The notes: a model not told the origin generated them from the letters alone. Counted from the first letter of the stretch, positions 52,025 through 60,915 are shown. The stretch: DNA of 64,000 nucleotides from Lachnospiraceae bacterium XBB1006 (GCA_900115795.1 FOXT01000011.1:1-64000), one strand, 5' to 3'. Numbers and translations are program-made.

Positions 52025-52997
52025 CGGATTCCTCCTTCCCATTCCGTACATATAGCCAAGTTTCATTGCGATTATTCTTTCGCCCGTACAAACAGATCTG
52101 CTCGATTCGACGATATTGTCGTCCATTTGCAGTCCGCGCAAATCCAATCAATATGCCCACATCAATGTCATTGTAAATCTGATTCTCCATCCGCATACTC
52201 TCTTTAAAGTCGCCTACCATATTTAAAATGCGTTCCGGAATATTCAACACAGAATCCGTATGAATCGTCGTCATTCCTGCAATTCCCGTCGACCAGGCTT
52301 CCAACAATTGTCTTGCTTCCCTGCCCCTTGCTTCTGACAACATTAACCACTTCGGATTTTGTCGTAAGCTCGCCTTTATCGCATCTCTATAAGAAAAATT
52401 TCCTTCTTCGTCATCTTTATCAACTTTTAATTCTAACACATCGGATTCCGGATGGATCTGTTTTAAATGCCACTCCAGATTATCTTCCACCGTAATGATT
52501 CGCTCCTGTGGCGGAATCTTTCCGGCCAAAAACTTCGCACACTCCGTCTTTCCGCTTCCCGGATTTCCGCAAATTACAAAGGTAAAGCGCGCTTTCACAC
52601 ACGCGATCAAAAAATCCAGCATTTCCTTGGTAGCATATCCATTCGCCACTGCACTTTGCTCATCGAATCGCTGCTTTGGTAATGATTTTCGAATACTAAT
52701 ACTTCGTCCACCAATGCTGACTGCTTCGTGCAAAATACTAATACGCAAGTTTTTTGTCTCCGCTTCAAGAAGCGGAGACATTGGATTGAAATTCTTGCGC
52801 TGCATGGTGGCAATCTTCTGGCAAAAAGCACCTACAAAATCCGGCGTCAATTGTTCCGGTACACGCACACGTTGCCCGGCTCCTTTTGTCACCCAGACTT
52901 CTTCACGAATGCAATCAATATCCGATACTTCCTCGTCCACAACATATTTCCATAACGGACCGTACTGCTCTTTCGTTAACTCCACCTGCGCTTCCAT
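51966..52997 (-). CDS. tadA: CpaF/TadA-type secretion ATPase
   Basis: 343 residues. Walker A VICGNPGSGKTECAKFLA, Asp box (ITVEDNLEW), Walker B-like KWLMLSEARGREARQLLEAWSTG, His box TTIHTDSVLNIPERI. This is the type II/IV secretion VirB11-like family, Tad subtype. It powers assembly of Flp-like pili. Its start is 2 bp after the pilin stop, with AAAGGGAG upstream. Confidence 0.9.
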   Translation of the reverse strand: MEAQVELTKEQYGPLWKYVVDEEVSDIDCIREEVWVTKGAGQRVRVPEQLTPDFVGAFCQKIATMQRKNFNPMSPLLEAETKNLRISILHEAVSIGGRSISIRKSLPKQRFDEQSAVANGYATKEMLDFLIACVKARFTFVICGNPGSGKTECAKFLAGKIPPQERIITVEDNLEWHLKQIHPESDVLELKVDKDDEEGNFSYRDAIKASLRQNPKWLMLSEARGREARQLLEAWSTGIAGMTTIHTDSVLNIPERILNMVGDFKESMRMENQIYNDIDVGILIGFARTANGRQYRRIEQICLYGRKNNRNETWLYVRNGKEESDEIPDSIQEKLEKAGILER

Positions 52998-52999
52998 CT

Positions 53000-53170
53000 T
53001 TAAGCTCCCTTTACAATGCCTGCTGCTGAAGAGAAGTTCTTTACAAGATCAGACAATGCCGTGAAAACTACGCCGTCCGCCTGTAATAAAGTAGTTGTAA
53101 TCGTAACCAATGCTAACACTGCTACAACCGTTAAAATTGCTCCTCCGTACTGTTCAAAAATCTCTTTCAT
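53000..53170 (-). CDS. flp: Flp-like pilin
   Basis: 56 residues from ATG 53170 (AAAGGAG upstream). MKEIFEQYGGAILTVVAVLA followed by a continued hydrophobic helix and a small polar tail (LSDLVKNFSSAAGIVKGA). Size and shape match Flp/Tad pilins, with a very short leader. It is the first gene of the operon, directly behind the long structured leader, so it should be the most abundant product. No prepilin peptidase gene is seen in the window. Confidence 0.72.
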   Translation of the reverse strand: MKEIFEQYGGAILTVVAVLALVTITTTLLQADGVVFTALSDLVKNFSSAAGIVKGA

Positions 53171-53211
53171 CTTTTACTCCTTTCGTGACTTTTCGTCTAA
53201 CTGATATTTTT

Positions 53212-53490
53212 TCTCAGCTACCGGGAGTTCGTCTGTCTTGTAGAACGCAAATGATTATCTATAAAGAATACTATGTTGAAAAGAAGGGTATAAATTCATT
53301 GTCCTATCGCCTCTACGGGCTCGAAGCGATAAAAAGTTTTTATATGTCATCATTAAGTTCTATAGTTTCTAAATTATAACTTACTCTCTGTAAGGAATCC
53401 CTAAAACTCTGAACGAGTCCCAGGCTCTTGTGAACCCATGAATGAATTCATGGGAACGTTCTACTCGAAGAAGATCTTCGGTAGCTAAGA
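53212..53490 (-). ncRNA. Candidate structured leader RNA of the pilus operon
   Basis: On the minus strand TCTTAGCTACCG (53490-53479) and CGGTAGCTGAGA (53223-53212) form a 12-bp closing stem with one G-U. Inside are CCCATGAATTCATTCATGGG (53455-53436), CTTAC-AGAGA-GTAAG, and TATCGCTTC/GAGGCGATA (near 53332-53306). The predicted transcription start falls at the first base of the closing stem, and the element ends about 35 bp before the flp RBS. I find neither the cyclic-di-GMP riboswitch consensus nor another class I know. No ORF with an RBS is inside. Confidence 0.6.
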
Positions 53491-53497
53491 TGAATGT

Positions 53498-53526
53498 ATC
53501 ATAACACATATTTCACAGCTTGTAAA
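53498..53526 (-). promoter_or_regulatory. Promoter of the pilus operon
   Basis: On the minus strand TTTACA (53526-53521), 17-bp spacer, TATGAT (53503-53498). Transcription should start near 53491. Confidence 0.75.
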
Positions 53527-53584
53527 TACTTTTTTTGAATTTTTTTCATTTTTTTATTTTTTATGTAACCGCATCATTGCTTTT

Positions 53585-53623
53585 CTGGGGTTCGGGCCGT
53601 ACCCATCCTACTCCCAACCCCAG
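53585..53623. repeat. Inverted repeat after the amidase gene
   Basis: CTGGGGTT (53585-53592) and AACCCCAG (53616-53623), 12 bp after the amidase stop. No T run on the minus strand, so termination is uncertain. Confidence 0.4.
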
Positions 53624-53635
53624 GTTATTTTCATC

Positions 53636-54391
53636 TTATTTGGAAACAATTAACGTATCAAACCCTAGTTTTTTTAGACGTGCCTGCACCCCGGCAGCTT
53701 CATCCAACGATTCACCTACCGGAATTCGCACCGCATAATAGGGTTCTTCATACATGATTTCTGCCTCATATCCGGCATCCTTTGCCAGCTCTGCCTGATA
53801 ATCTGCATTCGATTCATACTTAAATAATCCGATTTGCACCGCATATCCTTTTCCTACAAGTGGAATCGCTTCCATTATGCCCGCACAAATAGCATCCACA
53901 ACTTCTGAAAATGACTCATCGAAAATTCGATTATCCTCGTCAGAATTCAAAAAACCAACCTCTACCAGCACCGCCGGCATACTGGTTTTTCGCAAAACAA
54001 CCAAATTAGGGCGAGCCTCGATTCCCAGATTCAAGAATCCAACGCGTTCTAATTGATCATTGATGTCTTCTGCTATCCTTCGGGTAACCGGATCACTTTC
54101 CGAAAAAACAAGGCTTTCTACGCCACGATAACCATTTGGCATTGGTCCCGAATTTCGGTGAAAGGAGATAAAATAATCCGCATTATTTTGATTTGCAATC
54201 TGCGCTTTTTCGAAAGGGGATTGATATACATCTGTTGTCCGGGTATACAGCACCTCGTATCCCGCTTCGCGAAGTTGCTCTCCCACGGAACGTGTTAAGT
54301 TTAACGTATCCTCTTTTTCTTTTCTTCCTTGAAAAACTGCGCCCATATCGTATCCGCCGTGACCGGCATCAAGTGCTATCATTGTCGCCAT
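53636..54391 (-). CDS. N-acetylmuramoyl-L-alanine amidase with SPOR domain
   Basis: 251 residues. Amidase_3 domain: IALDAGHGGYDMGAV (zinc His), EKEDTLNLTRSVG (Glu), YFISFHRNSG (zinc His), PAVLVEVGFLNSDEDN (catalytic Glu). The last ~75 residues are a SPOR domain (YAVQIGLFKYESNADYQAEL, YYAVRIPVG) that binds peptidoglycan stripped of stem peptides. No signal peptide is seen, unusual unless it is released by lysis or used in the mother cell. ATG 54391. Confidence 0.92.
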   Translation of the reverse strand: MATMIALDAGHGGYDMGAVFQGRKEKEDTLNLTRSVGEQLREAGYEVLYTRTTDVYQSPFEKAQIANQNNADYFISFHRNSGPMPNGYRGVESLVFSESDPVTRRIAEDINDQLERVGFLNLGIEARPNLVVLRKTSMPAVLVEVGFLNSDEDNRIFDESFSEVVDAICAGIMEAIPLVGKGYAVQIGLFKYESNADYQAELAKDAGYEAEIMYEEPYYAVRIPVGESLDEAAGVQARLKKLGFDTLIVSK

Positions 54392-54453
54392 ATCTGCTCA
54401 CTTCGTACTTTTTCTTTATGATATGCACATAGAAGTATTTCTGTGCAAAATAA

Positions 54454-54491
54454 AGGGATATGCCGTATTTCCCCCAATACCGGCATATCCC
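54454..54491 (-). terminator. Terminator after gdhA
   Basis: GGGATATGCCG paired with CGGCATATCCC, with inner GTATT/AATAC pairing; on the minus strand TTTATTTTG follows. Confidence 0.75.
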
Positions 54492-54541
54492 TATTTATTC
54501 ATACGTTATGTATTACTTATTCTCTTTCGAGCGTCTTCTCC

Positions 54542-55894
54542 TTAGACAAGACCCTGCGCTAACATAGCGTCAGCAACCTTCTGGAATCCTGCAAGGTTAG
54601 CTCCTGCTACGTAGTTACCTGGGCAACCATATTTCTCAGCTGCGTTCTTACAGTTCTGGAAGATTCCTCTCATGATTGGCTGAAGTCTTGCATCAACTTC
54701 TTCTGTTGTCCATGGTAAGTGCTCAGCGTTCTGAGTCATCTCTAAGGATGAACATGCTACACCACCAGCGTTAACAGCTTTGGAAGCCTGCATGATGATT
54801 CCGTTGTCCTGTAAGTATTTCATAGCTTCGTTTGTTGTTGGCATGTTAGAAACTTCGATAACGTCTTTTGCAGTTCCTTCAGCAACGATTGCTTTTGCTT
54901 CTTCGATGCGGATTTCGTTCTGCATAGCACATGGCATATAAATGTCAGCTTTAACTTTACCGAATGGTCTCTCACCAGCTACGAACTTAGCATTTGGATA
55001 TTTCTCTAAGTACATCTTAGCTTCGTTTCTGTTAGAAGCACGCATTTCAAGTAAGAATGCAATCTTATCTTCGGTGTTGATACCTTCTTCATCGTAAACA
55101 TATCCGTCTGGTCCGGAAATGGTTACAGGGATTGCACCATACTCTGTTAACTTCTTACATACGCCCCATGCAACGTTACCAAATCCGGTAACAGATACTT
55201 TCTTACCTTTCAAGCTTCCGCCTGTAGATTTGAAGTACTCATCAGCATAGTAAACTGCACCGTAACCGGTAGCTTCTGGACGTCCTAAAGATCCACCATA
55301 GGAAAGTCCTTTTCCGGATAAAGCACCTGCTTCATATTTTCCGGTAATTCTCTTGAACTGTCCGTAAAGGTATCCGATTTCTCTTCCACCTACACCCATA
55401 TCTCCAGCTGGGCAGTCAACATCGATACCAATGTATCTATATAACTCAGTCATGAAGGACTGGCAGAATCTCATAACTTCTGCATCTGATTTTCCCTTAG
55501 GATCGAAGTCAGCTCCACCTTTACCACCGCCAATTGGAAGTCCGGTTAAGGAGTTCTTGAAGGTCTGCTCAAATCCTAAGAATTTGATGATGCTTAAGTT
55601 TACGTTTGGCTGGAAACGAAGTCCACCCTTGTACGGTCCAATAGCGCTGTTGAACTGTACACGGTATCCTCTGTTAATCTGTACCTTACCATTATCATCT
55701 ACCCAAGGTACACGGAACATATGAACCTTCTCTGGCTCAACCATACGCTCTAAAATAGCTGCTTTCTCATATTTGTCATCGTTATCAACGATTGGACGAA
55801 GAGAATTTAATACTTCTTCAACTGTCTGAAGAAATTCTGGTTCATTTGCGTTTTTCGCTTTAGTCGCTTCTAAGACTCTGTCTACATATGACAT
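54542..55894 (-). CDS. gdhA: NADP-specific glutamate dehydrogenase
   Basis: 450 residues, the hexameric family length. LPIGGGKGGADFDPKGKSDAEVMRF holds the catalytic Lys region, DVDCPAGDMGVGGREIGYLYGQF the substrate-site Asp. The Rossmann part is VSVTGFGNVAWGV. The end reads NYVAGANLAGFQKVADAML. It makes glutamate from 2-oxoglutarate and ammonia. Codon use is more uniform than in neighbours, as expected for a strongly expressed gene. Confidence 0.96.
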   Translation of the reverse strand: MSYVDRVLEATKAKNANEPEFLQTVEEVLNSLRPIVDNDDKYEKAAILERMVEPEKVHMFRVPWVDDNGKVQINRGYRVQFNSAIGPYKGGLRFQPNVNLSIIKFLGFEQTFKNSLTGLPIGGGKGGADFDPKGKSDAEVMRFCQSFMTELYRYIGIDVDCPAGDMGVGGREIGYLYGQFKRITGKYEAGALSGKGLSYGGSLGRPEATGYGAVYYADEYFKSTGGSLKGKKVSVTGFGNVAWGVCKKLTEYGAIPVTISGPDGYVYDEEGINTEDKIAFLLEMRASNRNEAKMYLEKYPNAKFVAGERPFGKVKADIYMPCAMQNEIRIEEAKAIVAEGTAKDVIEVSNMPTTNEAMKYLQDNGIIMQASKAVNAGGVACSSLEMTQNAEHLPWTTEEVDARLQPIMRGIFQNCKNAAEKYGCPGNYVAGANLAGFQKVADAMLAQGLV

Positions 55895-56022
55895 CTTTAC
55901 ATGTCCCCCTTAATTTTTATAAAATATTACTACACTTGTACCGTATTCGCACAAGTTTTGTCGTCGTCTTTCATTATAGTAGAGCCAAGCATTTTTTTCA
56001 ACCATATATGCGTTGTTGAATT

Positions 56023-56694
56023 TTACAAACTTTTCGGACACTTTTTGGTCATATTTTCTTTTGTCTGTTCCTCTACGTCACTTGTTCGGTGGCAACGAAC
56101 AATACTTCGAATGGAATCATACAAAAACGGTTTTATTTCCTCTATCCCCACCGGCTCGTCATATAATATACAACTATAGATAGTAGAACTTACCAATTCA
56201 ATGATTAAAAAAATCATAATTTCAGGATCACGTAGTTGATAATTTGCATTAGCAATCATATTCTCAAATAGTTTGCTAAAATCAACATCCTCTTCCAACC
56301 GATTATTTAAAAGTGCAAACTTAAAATATCCCCAGCTCAGGTTTTTTGAAATAAATGTAAGCAGTCGCTTATTCGCCACCAGCTCATTGATGATGTGGTC
56401 TATAACAATAATCATCTGCTCTTCAAAATCTGTATTCTTCCAATCCTCATCTTCTACATCCAATTTCGCAGTCGCTTTTTCAAAGAGCTTACTTGCTTCA
56501 TGGGCAATTAAAATATTCCGCAAATCTATCTTATCCTTGAAATAAAGATAGAAAGTTCCTTTGGCAACGCCTGCCTTCTTCGCAATATCCGCAATGGAGG
56601 TATCCTGTAAACCTTTTGACAAAAACAGCTCCAATGCATTTTCCAACAGTGCTTCTTTCTTTTGTTTTTTATTTTGCTGAACCTTTCCGCCCAT
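56023..56694 (-). CDS. TetR family regulator of the MMPL export operon
   Basis: 223 residues from the second ATG (AGGAGG 7 bp upstream); 56700 is an alternative. The HTH reads ALLENALELFLSKGLQDTSIADIAKKAGVAKGTFYLYFKDKIDLRNIL. It is divergent from the MMPL gene. TGACC-N3-GGTCA-type palindromes cover both promoters, so it probably represses both. Confidence 0.92.
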   Translation of the reverse strand: MGGKVQQNKKQKKEALLENALELFLSKGLQDTSIADIAKKAGVAKGTFYLYFKDKIDLRNILIAHEASKLFEKATAKLDVEDEDWKNTDFEEQMIIVIDHIINELVANKRLLTFISKNLSWGYFKFALLNNRLEEDVDFSKLFENMIANANYQLRDPEIMIFLIIELVSSTIYSCILYDEPVGIEEIKPFLYDSIRSIVRCHRTSDVEEQTKENMTKKCPKSL

Positions 56695-56727
56695 ATCCAT
56701 TCCTCCTTTGCACCTCTTTGCTATAAC

Positions 56728-56756
56728 AAGATAGCAAAAAAATGACCATTCGTCAA
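56728..56756 (-). promoter_or_regulatory. Promoter of the tetR gene with operator O1
   Basis: On the minus strand TTGACG (56756-56751), 17-bp spacer, TATCTT (56733-56728). Operator TGACCATTCGTCA at 56743-56755 overlaps the -35. Confidence 0.65.
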
Positions 56757-56784
56757 TTATTTTTTAAAAATTAAGCAAAATCTA

Positions 56785-56813
56785 TTGACCATCGGTCAGT
56801 TTTATGTTATAAC
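56785..56813 (+). promoter_or_regulatory. Promoter of the MMPL operon with operator O2
   Basis: TTGACC (56785-56790), 17-bp spacer, TATAAC (56808-56813). Operator TGACCATCGGTCA at 56786-56798 overlaps the -35. Confidence 0.75.
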
Positions 56814-56824
56814 ATCCTTGTAAA

Positions 56825-56837
56825 TGACCGACGGTCA
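56825..56837. promoter_or_regulatory. Operator O3
   Basis: TGACCGACGGTCA, a perfect TGACC-N3-GGTCA palindrome just after the predicted start of transcription, 39 bp centre to centre from O2. Confidence 0.75.
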
Positions 56838-56877
56838 GTTTGAGTCCGGTCAAAATAAGAATAAAGGAGCGAAAAAC

Positions 56878-58977
56878 ATGAACAAATTTGGAAAAGCAAT
56901 CGTGAAATCACGAATTCCGATTTTGCTTTTGGGATTACTCTTATTAATTCCTTCGGCAATCGGATTCCTGAACACGAGAGTTAACTACGATATCCTTTCC
57001 TATTTACCACAGGATATCGAAACAATGAAAGGACAGGACATCCTGGTTGACGAATTCGGAACCGGTGCCTTCTCCCTCGTTGTTGTCAATCATATGGAAG
57101 ACAGAGATGTTGCCAAAGTTAAAGAGAAGCTTGAAAAAGTCGACCATGTTTCCAAGGTCGTTTGGTATGACAGTTTCCTTGATCTGTCTGTACCGATTTC
57201 CTCGCTTCCACAAAAAGTGCAGGATCTTTTCACCACAGAAGATTCTACTTTAATGGCAGTTATTTTTGATGATGCAACCAGTGCTGACTCAACCATGAAG
57301 GCTATTGAAGACGTTAAGAAAATTGCCGGTAAACAGTGTATGTTCTCCGGAATGAGTGCAGTCGTTACAGATACCAAGAATCTTTCCGATAAGGAAGTAC
57401 CGATTTACGTTATCCTTGCCGTTATCTGTACCATTATTGTTTTGGGACTGACCATGGATTCTTTCGTTGCACCGTTACTTTTCTTATTAAGCATCGGAAT
57501 GGCAATCATTTATAACTTAGGAAGTAACTTCTTCTTTGATGATATTTCCTATATTACCAAAGCGCTTGCTGCGGTACTGCAGTTGGGTGTTACTCTTGAC
57601 TACTCTATTTTCCTGTGGCATTCCTATCAGGAACAGCAGGCAAATTTTGATACACACAAAGAAGCAATGGCAAAGGCCATCAATGAAACATTGGTTAGCG
57701 TGACAGGAAGTTCTATTACTACCATCGCCGGATTTATCGCCCTTTGCTTTATGAGTTTTACATTAGGTCTTGACCTTGGTGTTGTAATGGCAAAAGGTGT
57801 ATTGATTGGTGTGATTTGTTGTGTAACCGTTTTGCCATCTCTATTGTTACTATTTGATAAGGTATTGGCCTGCACTTCTCATAAGAAGCTGCTTCCATCT
57901 TTGGAACGTCCAATGCGTTTTGTAAACAAACACTACATTACCCTGGCAGTAATTTTCCTTATTTTATTATTCCCTGCCATTTACGGTAATAACCATACAC
58001 CGGTTTACTATAACCTTGACTCCGATCTTCCAAAGGATTTGGATTCCATCGTAGCAAACACAAACCTGGAAAAGAAATACAACATGAATACCGTTGAAAT
58101 GGTACTTATTGATAAGAATCTTCCGGAAGATAAAGTCATTAAAATGACCGACCACATCAAGGACTTAAAAGGCATCAAAGATGTACTAAGTATGGAATCT
58201 TTAATCGGTGCGAACGTACCTACCATGATGATTCCGGATTCCGTACAGAAAATTTTTAAATCAGAAAAAGGAAATTACGAAATGTTCATCGTCATTTCCG
58301 AATACAAAGTTGCAACCGATGAGGTTAACAAGCAGTGTGAACAGATTGATAAAATCATTAAGCACTACGATACAAAATCCATGTTAGTGGGTGAAGCACC
58401 ATGTACCAAGGATTTGATTAAGATTACCGATCACGACTTTAAGGTAGTAAGCGCCGTATCCATCATTGCTGTTTTTGTTATCATTATGCTGGTTCTCCGC
58501 TCTATTTCCTTGCCGGTTATTTTGGTAAGTGTTATCGAATTTGCAATTTTTGTAAACATGGGCATTCCATTTTACATGAACACCAAGGTGCCGTTCATTG
58601 CATCTGTTGTCATCGGAACCATCCAGTTAGGTGCAACCGTTGATTATGCAATCCTTATGACTACGCGTTATAAGAAAGAGCGTACCTCCGGTATGAGCAA
58701 GAAAGAAGCTGTAAACATTGCACATGTAACCAGCGCAGAATCCGTATTGGTAAGTGCACTTTCCTTCTTCGCAGCAACCTTTGGAGTTGGACTTTACTCC
58801 AAAATTGATATGATTAGTTCCTTGTGTACTTTAATGTCACGTGGAGCCATCATTAGTATGTTTACCGTTTTATTGGTTTTGCCATCCATGTTAATCATCT
58901 TCGACAAGGTGATTATCCATACCAGCCTTGGATTCAAGCCGGCAATTGAGTATGACAAAGCGCAGAAAAACAACTAA
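56878..58977 (+). CDS. MMPL/RND family exporter
   Basis: 699 residues from ATG 56878 (AAAGGAG 8 bp upstream); the longer ATG at 56824 lies in operator O3. Two repeats, each with one helix, an extracellular loop and five more helices: first RIPILLLGLLLLIPSAIGFLN, YDILSYLPQD, LGVTLDYSIFLWHSY; second LGATVDYAILMTTRYKKERT. The membrane Asp-Tyr pairs (LDYS, VDYA) are the proton-relay sites of MMPL proteins. It likely exports lipids or hydrophobic compounds together with the lipoprotein downstream. Confidence 0.93.
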   Translation: MNKFGKAIVKSRIPILLLGLLLLIPSAIGFLNTRVNYDILSYLPQDIETMKGQDILVDEFGTGAFSLVVVNHMEDRDVAKVKEKLEKVDHVSKVVWYDSFLDLSVPISSLPQKVQDLFTTEDSTLMAVIFDDATSADSTMKAIEDVKKIAGKQCMFSGMSAVVTDTKNLSDKEVPIYVILAVICTIIVLGLTMDSFVAPLLFLLSIGMAIIYNLGSNFFFDDISYITKALAAVLQLGVTLDYSIFLWHSYQEQQANFDTHKEAMAKAINETLVSVTGSSITTIAGFIALCFMSFTLGLDLGVVMAKGVLIGVICCVTVLPSLLLLFDKVLACTSHKKLLPSLERPMRFVNKHYITLAVIFLILLFPAIYGNNHTPVYYNLDSDLPKDLDSIVANTNLEKKYNMNTVEMVLIDKNLPEDKVIKMTDHIKDLKGIKDVLSMESLIGANVPTMMIPDSVQKIFKSEKGNYEMFIVISEYKVATDEVNKQCEQIDKIIKHYDTKSMLVGEAPCTKDLIKITDHDFKVVSAVSIIAVFVIIMLVLRSISLPVILVSVIEFAIFVNMGIPFYMNTKVPFIASVVIGTIQLGATVDYAILMTTRYKKERTSGMSKKEAVNIAHVTSAESVLVSALSFFAATFGVGLYSKIDMISSLCTLMSRGAIISMFTVLLVLPSMLIIFDKVIIHTSLGFKPAIEYDKAQKNN

Positions 58978-59009
58978 ACCAACGAAATTATCTTGAAAGG
59001 AAGATTATC

Positions 59010-60890
59010 ATGAGAAATAGAACGATTACCCTATCAAAAAAACTTGCTACCATCATCCTTTGCGCATCCATGGCAGTTACCACCTTCACCGGTTGCAGCA
59101 TGGGAAACGATGATGCTAAGGAAAATGATAAAACAACAGAAACCGTAACCGAAAGCACCACGAATGCCGACGAGGATACAGAGGAAACCACAGCAAAAGT
59201 CCCTGCTGAAGGCACCGGAACCGCCACCAAGGCAGAGACCGTTTACGTTACCGCTGATGCTACCGGAACAGTAAAGGAAATTACCGTATCGGATTGGTTA
59301 AAAAATAAAGACAACTATCAAACCTTAACCGATGCTACCAACTTAGAGAATCTTGAGGCAATCAAAGGTACCGAAGATTTGGGACAGAGCGGCCAGGACC
59401 TTTCCATTGATGCAAACGGAAATGACGTTTACTACCGTGGAACCCTTCCAACCAACACAACCTTACCAGTCTCTGTAAACATCAAATATACATTAGACGG
59501 CAAAGAAATCACTTCCGACAAGTTAGAAGGTGCCACCGGACATCTTGGTATACATATTAAATATACCAATAACAGCAAGTCCGATGCTAAGATTGACGGA
59601 AAGAAGAAAGAAATCAACGTGCCGTTCCTTGCAGCAACCATGCTGATGGTTCCATCCAAGAAGATCAACCACGCTGAGGTTGAGCACGGAAAAATTATTG
59701 AGCAAGGTAACTCCAACGTCTTCTTAGGCTATGGTTTCCCTGGAATCAACGAAAGCTTCGGACTTGAAGACGGCGGTGTATTCACAGATACCGTTGATTT
59801 TGAAGCAGATGTTGAAAACTACTCTTCTGATATGATGATGACCTTCGTAACCTGCGAACCCTTCGCATCCGAAGATTTGAAAGAAGCCGTTGATTTCGAA
59901 ACAGTTTCCGATTCCATTAAGGAAGCAGCCGACCTTAAAATCGACAATTTAAACGATATTCACTCTCTTGATGATGTGGAAAAACTTGTAGATAAGCTCA
60001 ATAAAGACTTGAGCAAGTTAAAGAAAGGTACCAAGAAATTAAACGACGGAAGCAAAGAACTTTCCGATGGTGCTAAGAAACTGCAAGCTGGCTCCAAGGA
60101 TTTAAATACCAACTATGCAACCTTTAACTCGAAAATGGCCGTTCTTTCCGATGGAATGAACACCGCCTATACCGGTGCAAAAACATTAAACACCAACATG
60201 AAAACTGCTTATACCAGCAGCAAAACCCTAGCAACCGGTGCAAAACAGGTTTCTGATGGTGTAAATCAGTTATCCACAGCTATGACCGGAATGTATGCAA
60301 CCATCACCAAGAGCATCAGCGACAACGACACAAAAATGGCACAATTAAAACAGGCTCTTGCTCAGGCAAAACCGGGTAGCGAAACGTATACCAAATATTT
60401 TGCACAGTTAAATCAGCTAGGCGGTGCCAACGAGGCATTAAAGACCATTAAAACCCAGATGGATAGAGCCAAATTGGCAGATAACTTAAAAGCCTTATCC
60501 GCCGGCGCAAAACAGGTTTCCGACGGAAATACGAAGTTAAGCGCAGGTCTTTCTAAACTTTATGGAGGAACCAAACAGATTTCCACCGGTCTTGCAACAT
60601 TAAACGACGGAACCACCCGGTTAACTGCTGCAAGCAAGAAGATTAACAAAGGAACCGGAACCCTATATAAAGGAACCAAGGCTTTATACAAAGGCTCCAA
60701 AGAATTATATACCGGAACCAATACCCTTTACAAAGCTTCCAACAAACTCGGTGGAAAGTTCGGAGGTAACTTATCTCCACTTGTTGACACAACCAAGGCA
60801 ATGCGCAATGCAGCCAAAGATTATACCACCTTTACCGCTTTACCGGACGGTGGAAAAGGAACTGTAACATTTGTAATCAAGACAGAGTAA
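59010..60890 (+). CDS. YhgE/Pip-like heptad-repeat lipoprotein
   Basis: 626 residues. Lipoprotein signal with lipobox FTGC at about 26-29, then a Thr/Glu-rich linker. Residues 90-300 form a beta-rich domain. Residues 330-600 are a long helical region built on repeated LxxGxxxLxxG heptads (LNDGSKELSDGAKKLQAGSK, KLYGGTKQISTGLATLNDG), as in YhgE/Pip proteins linked to MMPL transporters. It follows the MMPL gene by 32 bp and is probably its extracytoplasmic partner. Confidence 0.85.
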   Translation: MRNRTITLSKKLATIILCASMAVTTFTGCSMGNDDAKENDKTTETVTESTTNADEDTEETTAKVPAEGTGTATKAETVYVTADATGTVKEITVSDWLKNKDNYQTLTDATNLENLEAIKGTEDLGQSGQDLSIDANGNDVYYRGTLPTNTTLPVSVNIKYTLDGKEITSDKLEGATGHLGIHIKYTNNSKSDAKIDGKKKEINVPFLAATMLMVPSKKINHAEVEHGKIIEQGNSNVFLGYGFPGINESFGLEDGGVFTDTVDFEADVENYSSDMMMTFVTCEPFASEDLKEAVDFETVSDSIKEAADLKIDNLNDIHSLDDVEKLVDKLNKDLSKLKKGTKKLNDGSKELSDGAKKLQAGSKDLNTNYATFNSKMAVLSDGMNTAYTGAKTLNTNMKTAYTSSKTLATGAKQVSDGVNQLSTAMTGMYATITKSISDNDTKMAQLKQALAQAKPGSETYTKYFAQLNQLGGANEALKTIKTQMDRAKLADNLKALSAGAKQVSDGNTKLSAGLSKLYGGTKQISTGLATLNDGTTRLTAASKKINKGTGTLYKGTKALYKGSKELYTGTNTLYKASNKLGGKFGGNLSPLVDTTKAMRNAAKDYTTFTALPDGGKGTVTFVIKTE

Positions 60891-60915
60891 TCAGACTCAT
60901 GTTTTTACTCCAACA

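Noticed and set aside
53212-53490. Leader RNA as cyclic-di-GMP riboswitch, tmRNA, RNase P or SRP RNA
   Set aside because: I could not find the conserved core segments of these RNAs, nor a tag-peptide ORF or terminal CCA; left as an unassigned structured leader.
60000-60880. Repeated GGNxLxxG coding stretches as DNA tandem repeats
   Set aside because: Repetition is at protein level (heptads of a coiled-coil lipoprotein) with varied codons; not a nucleotide repeat.
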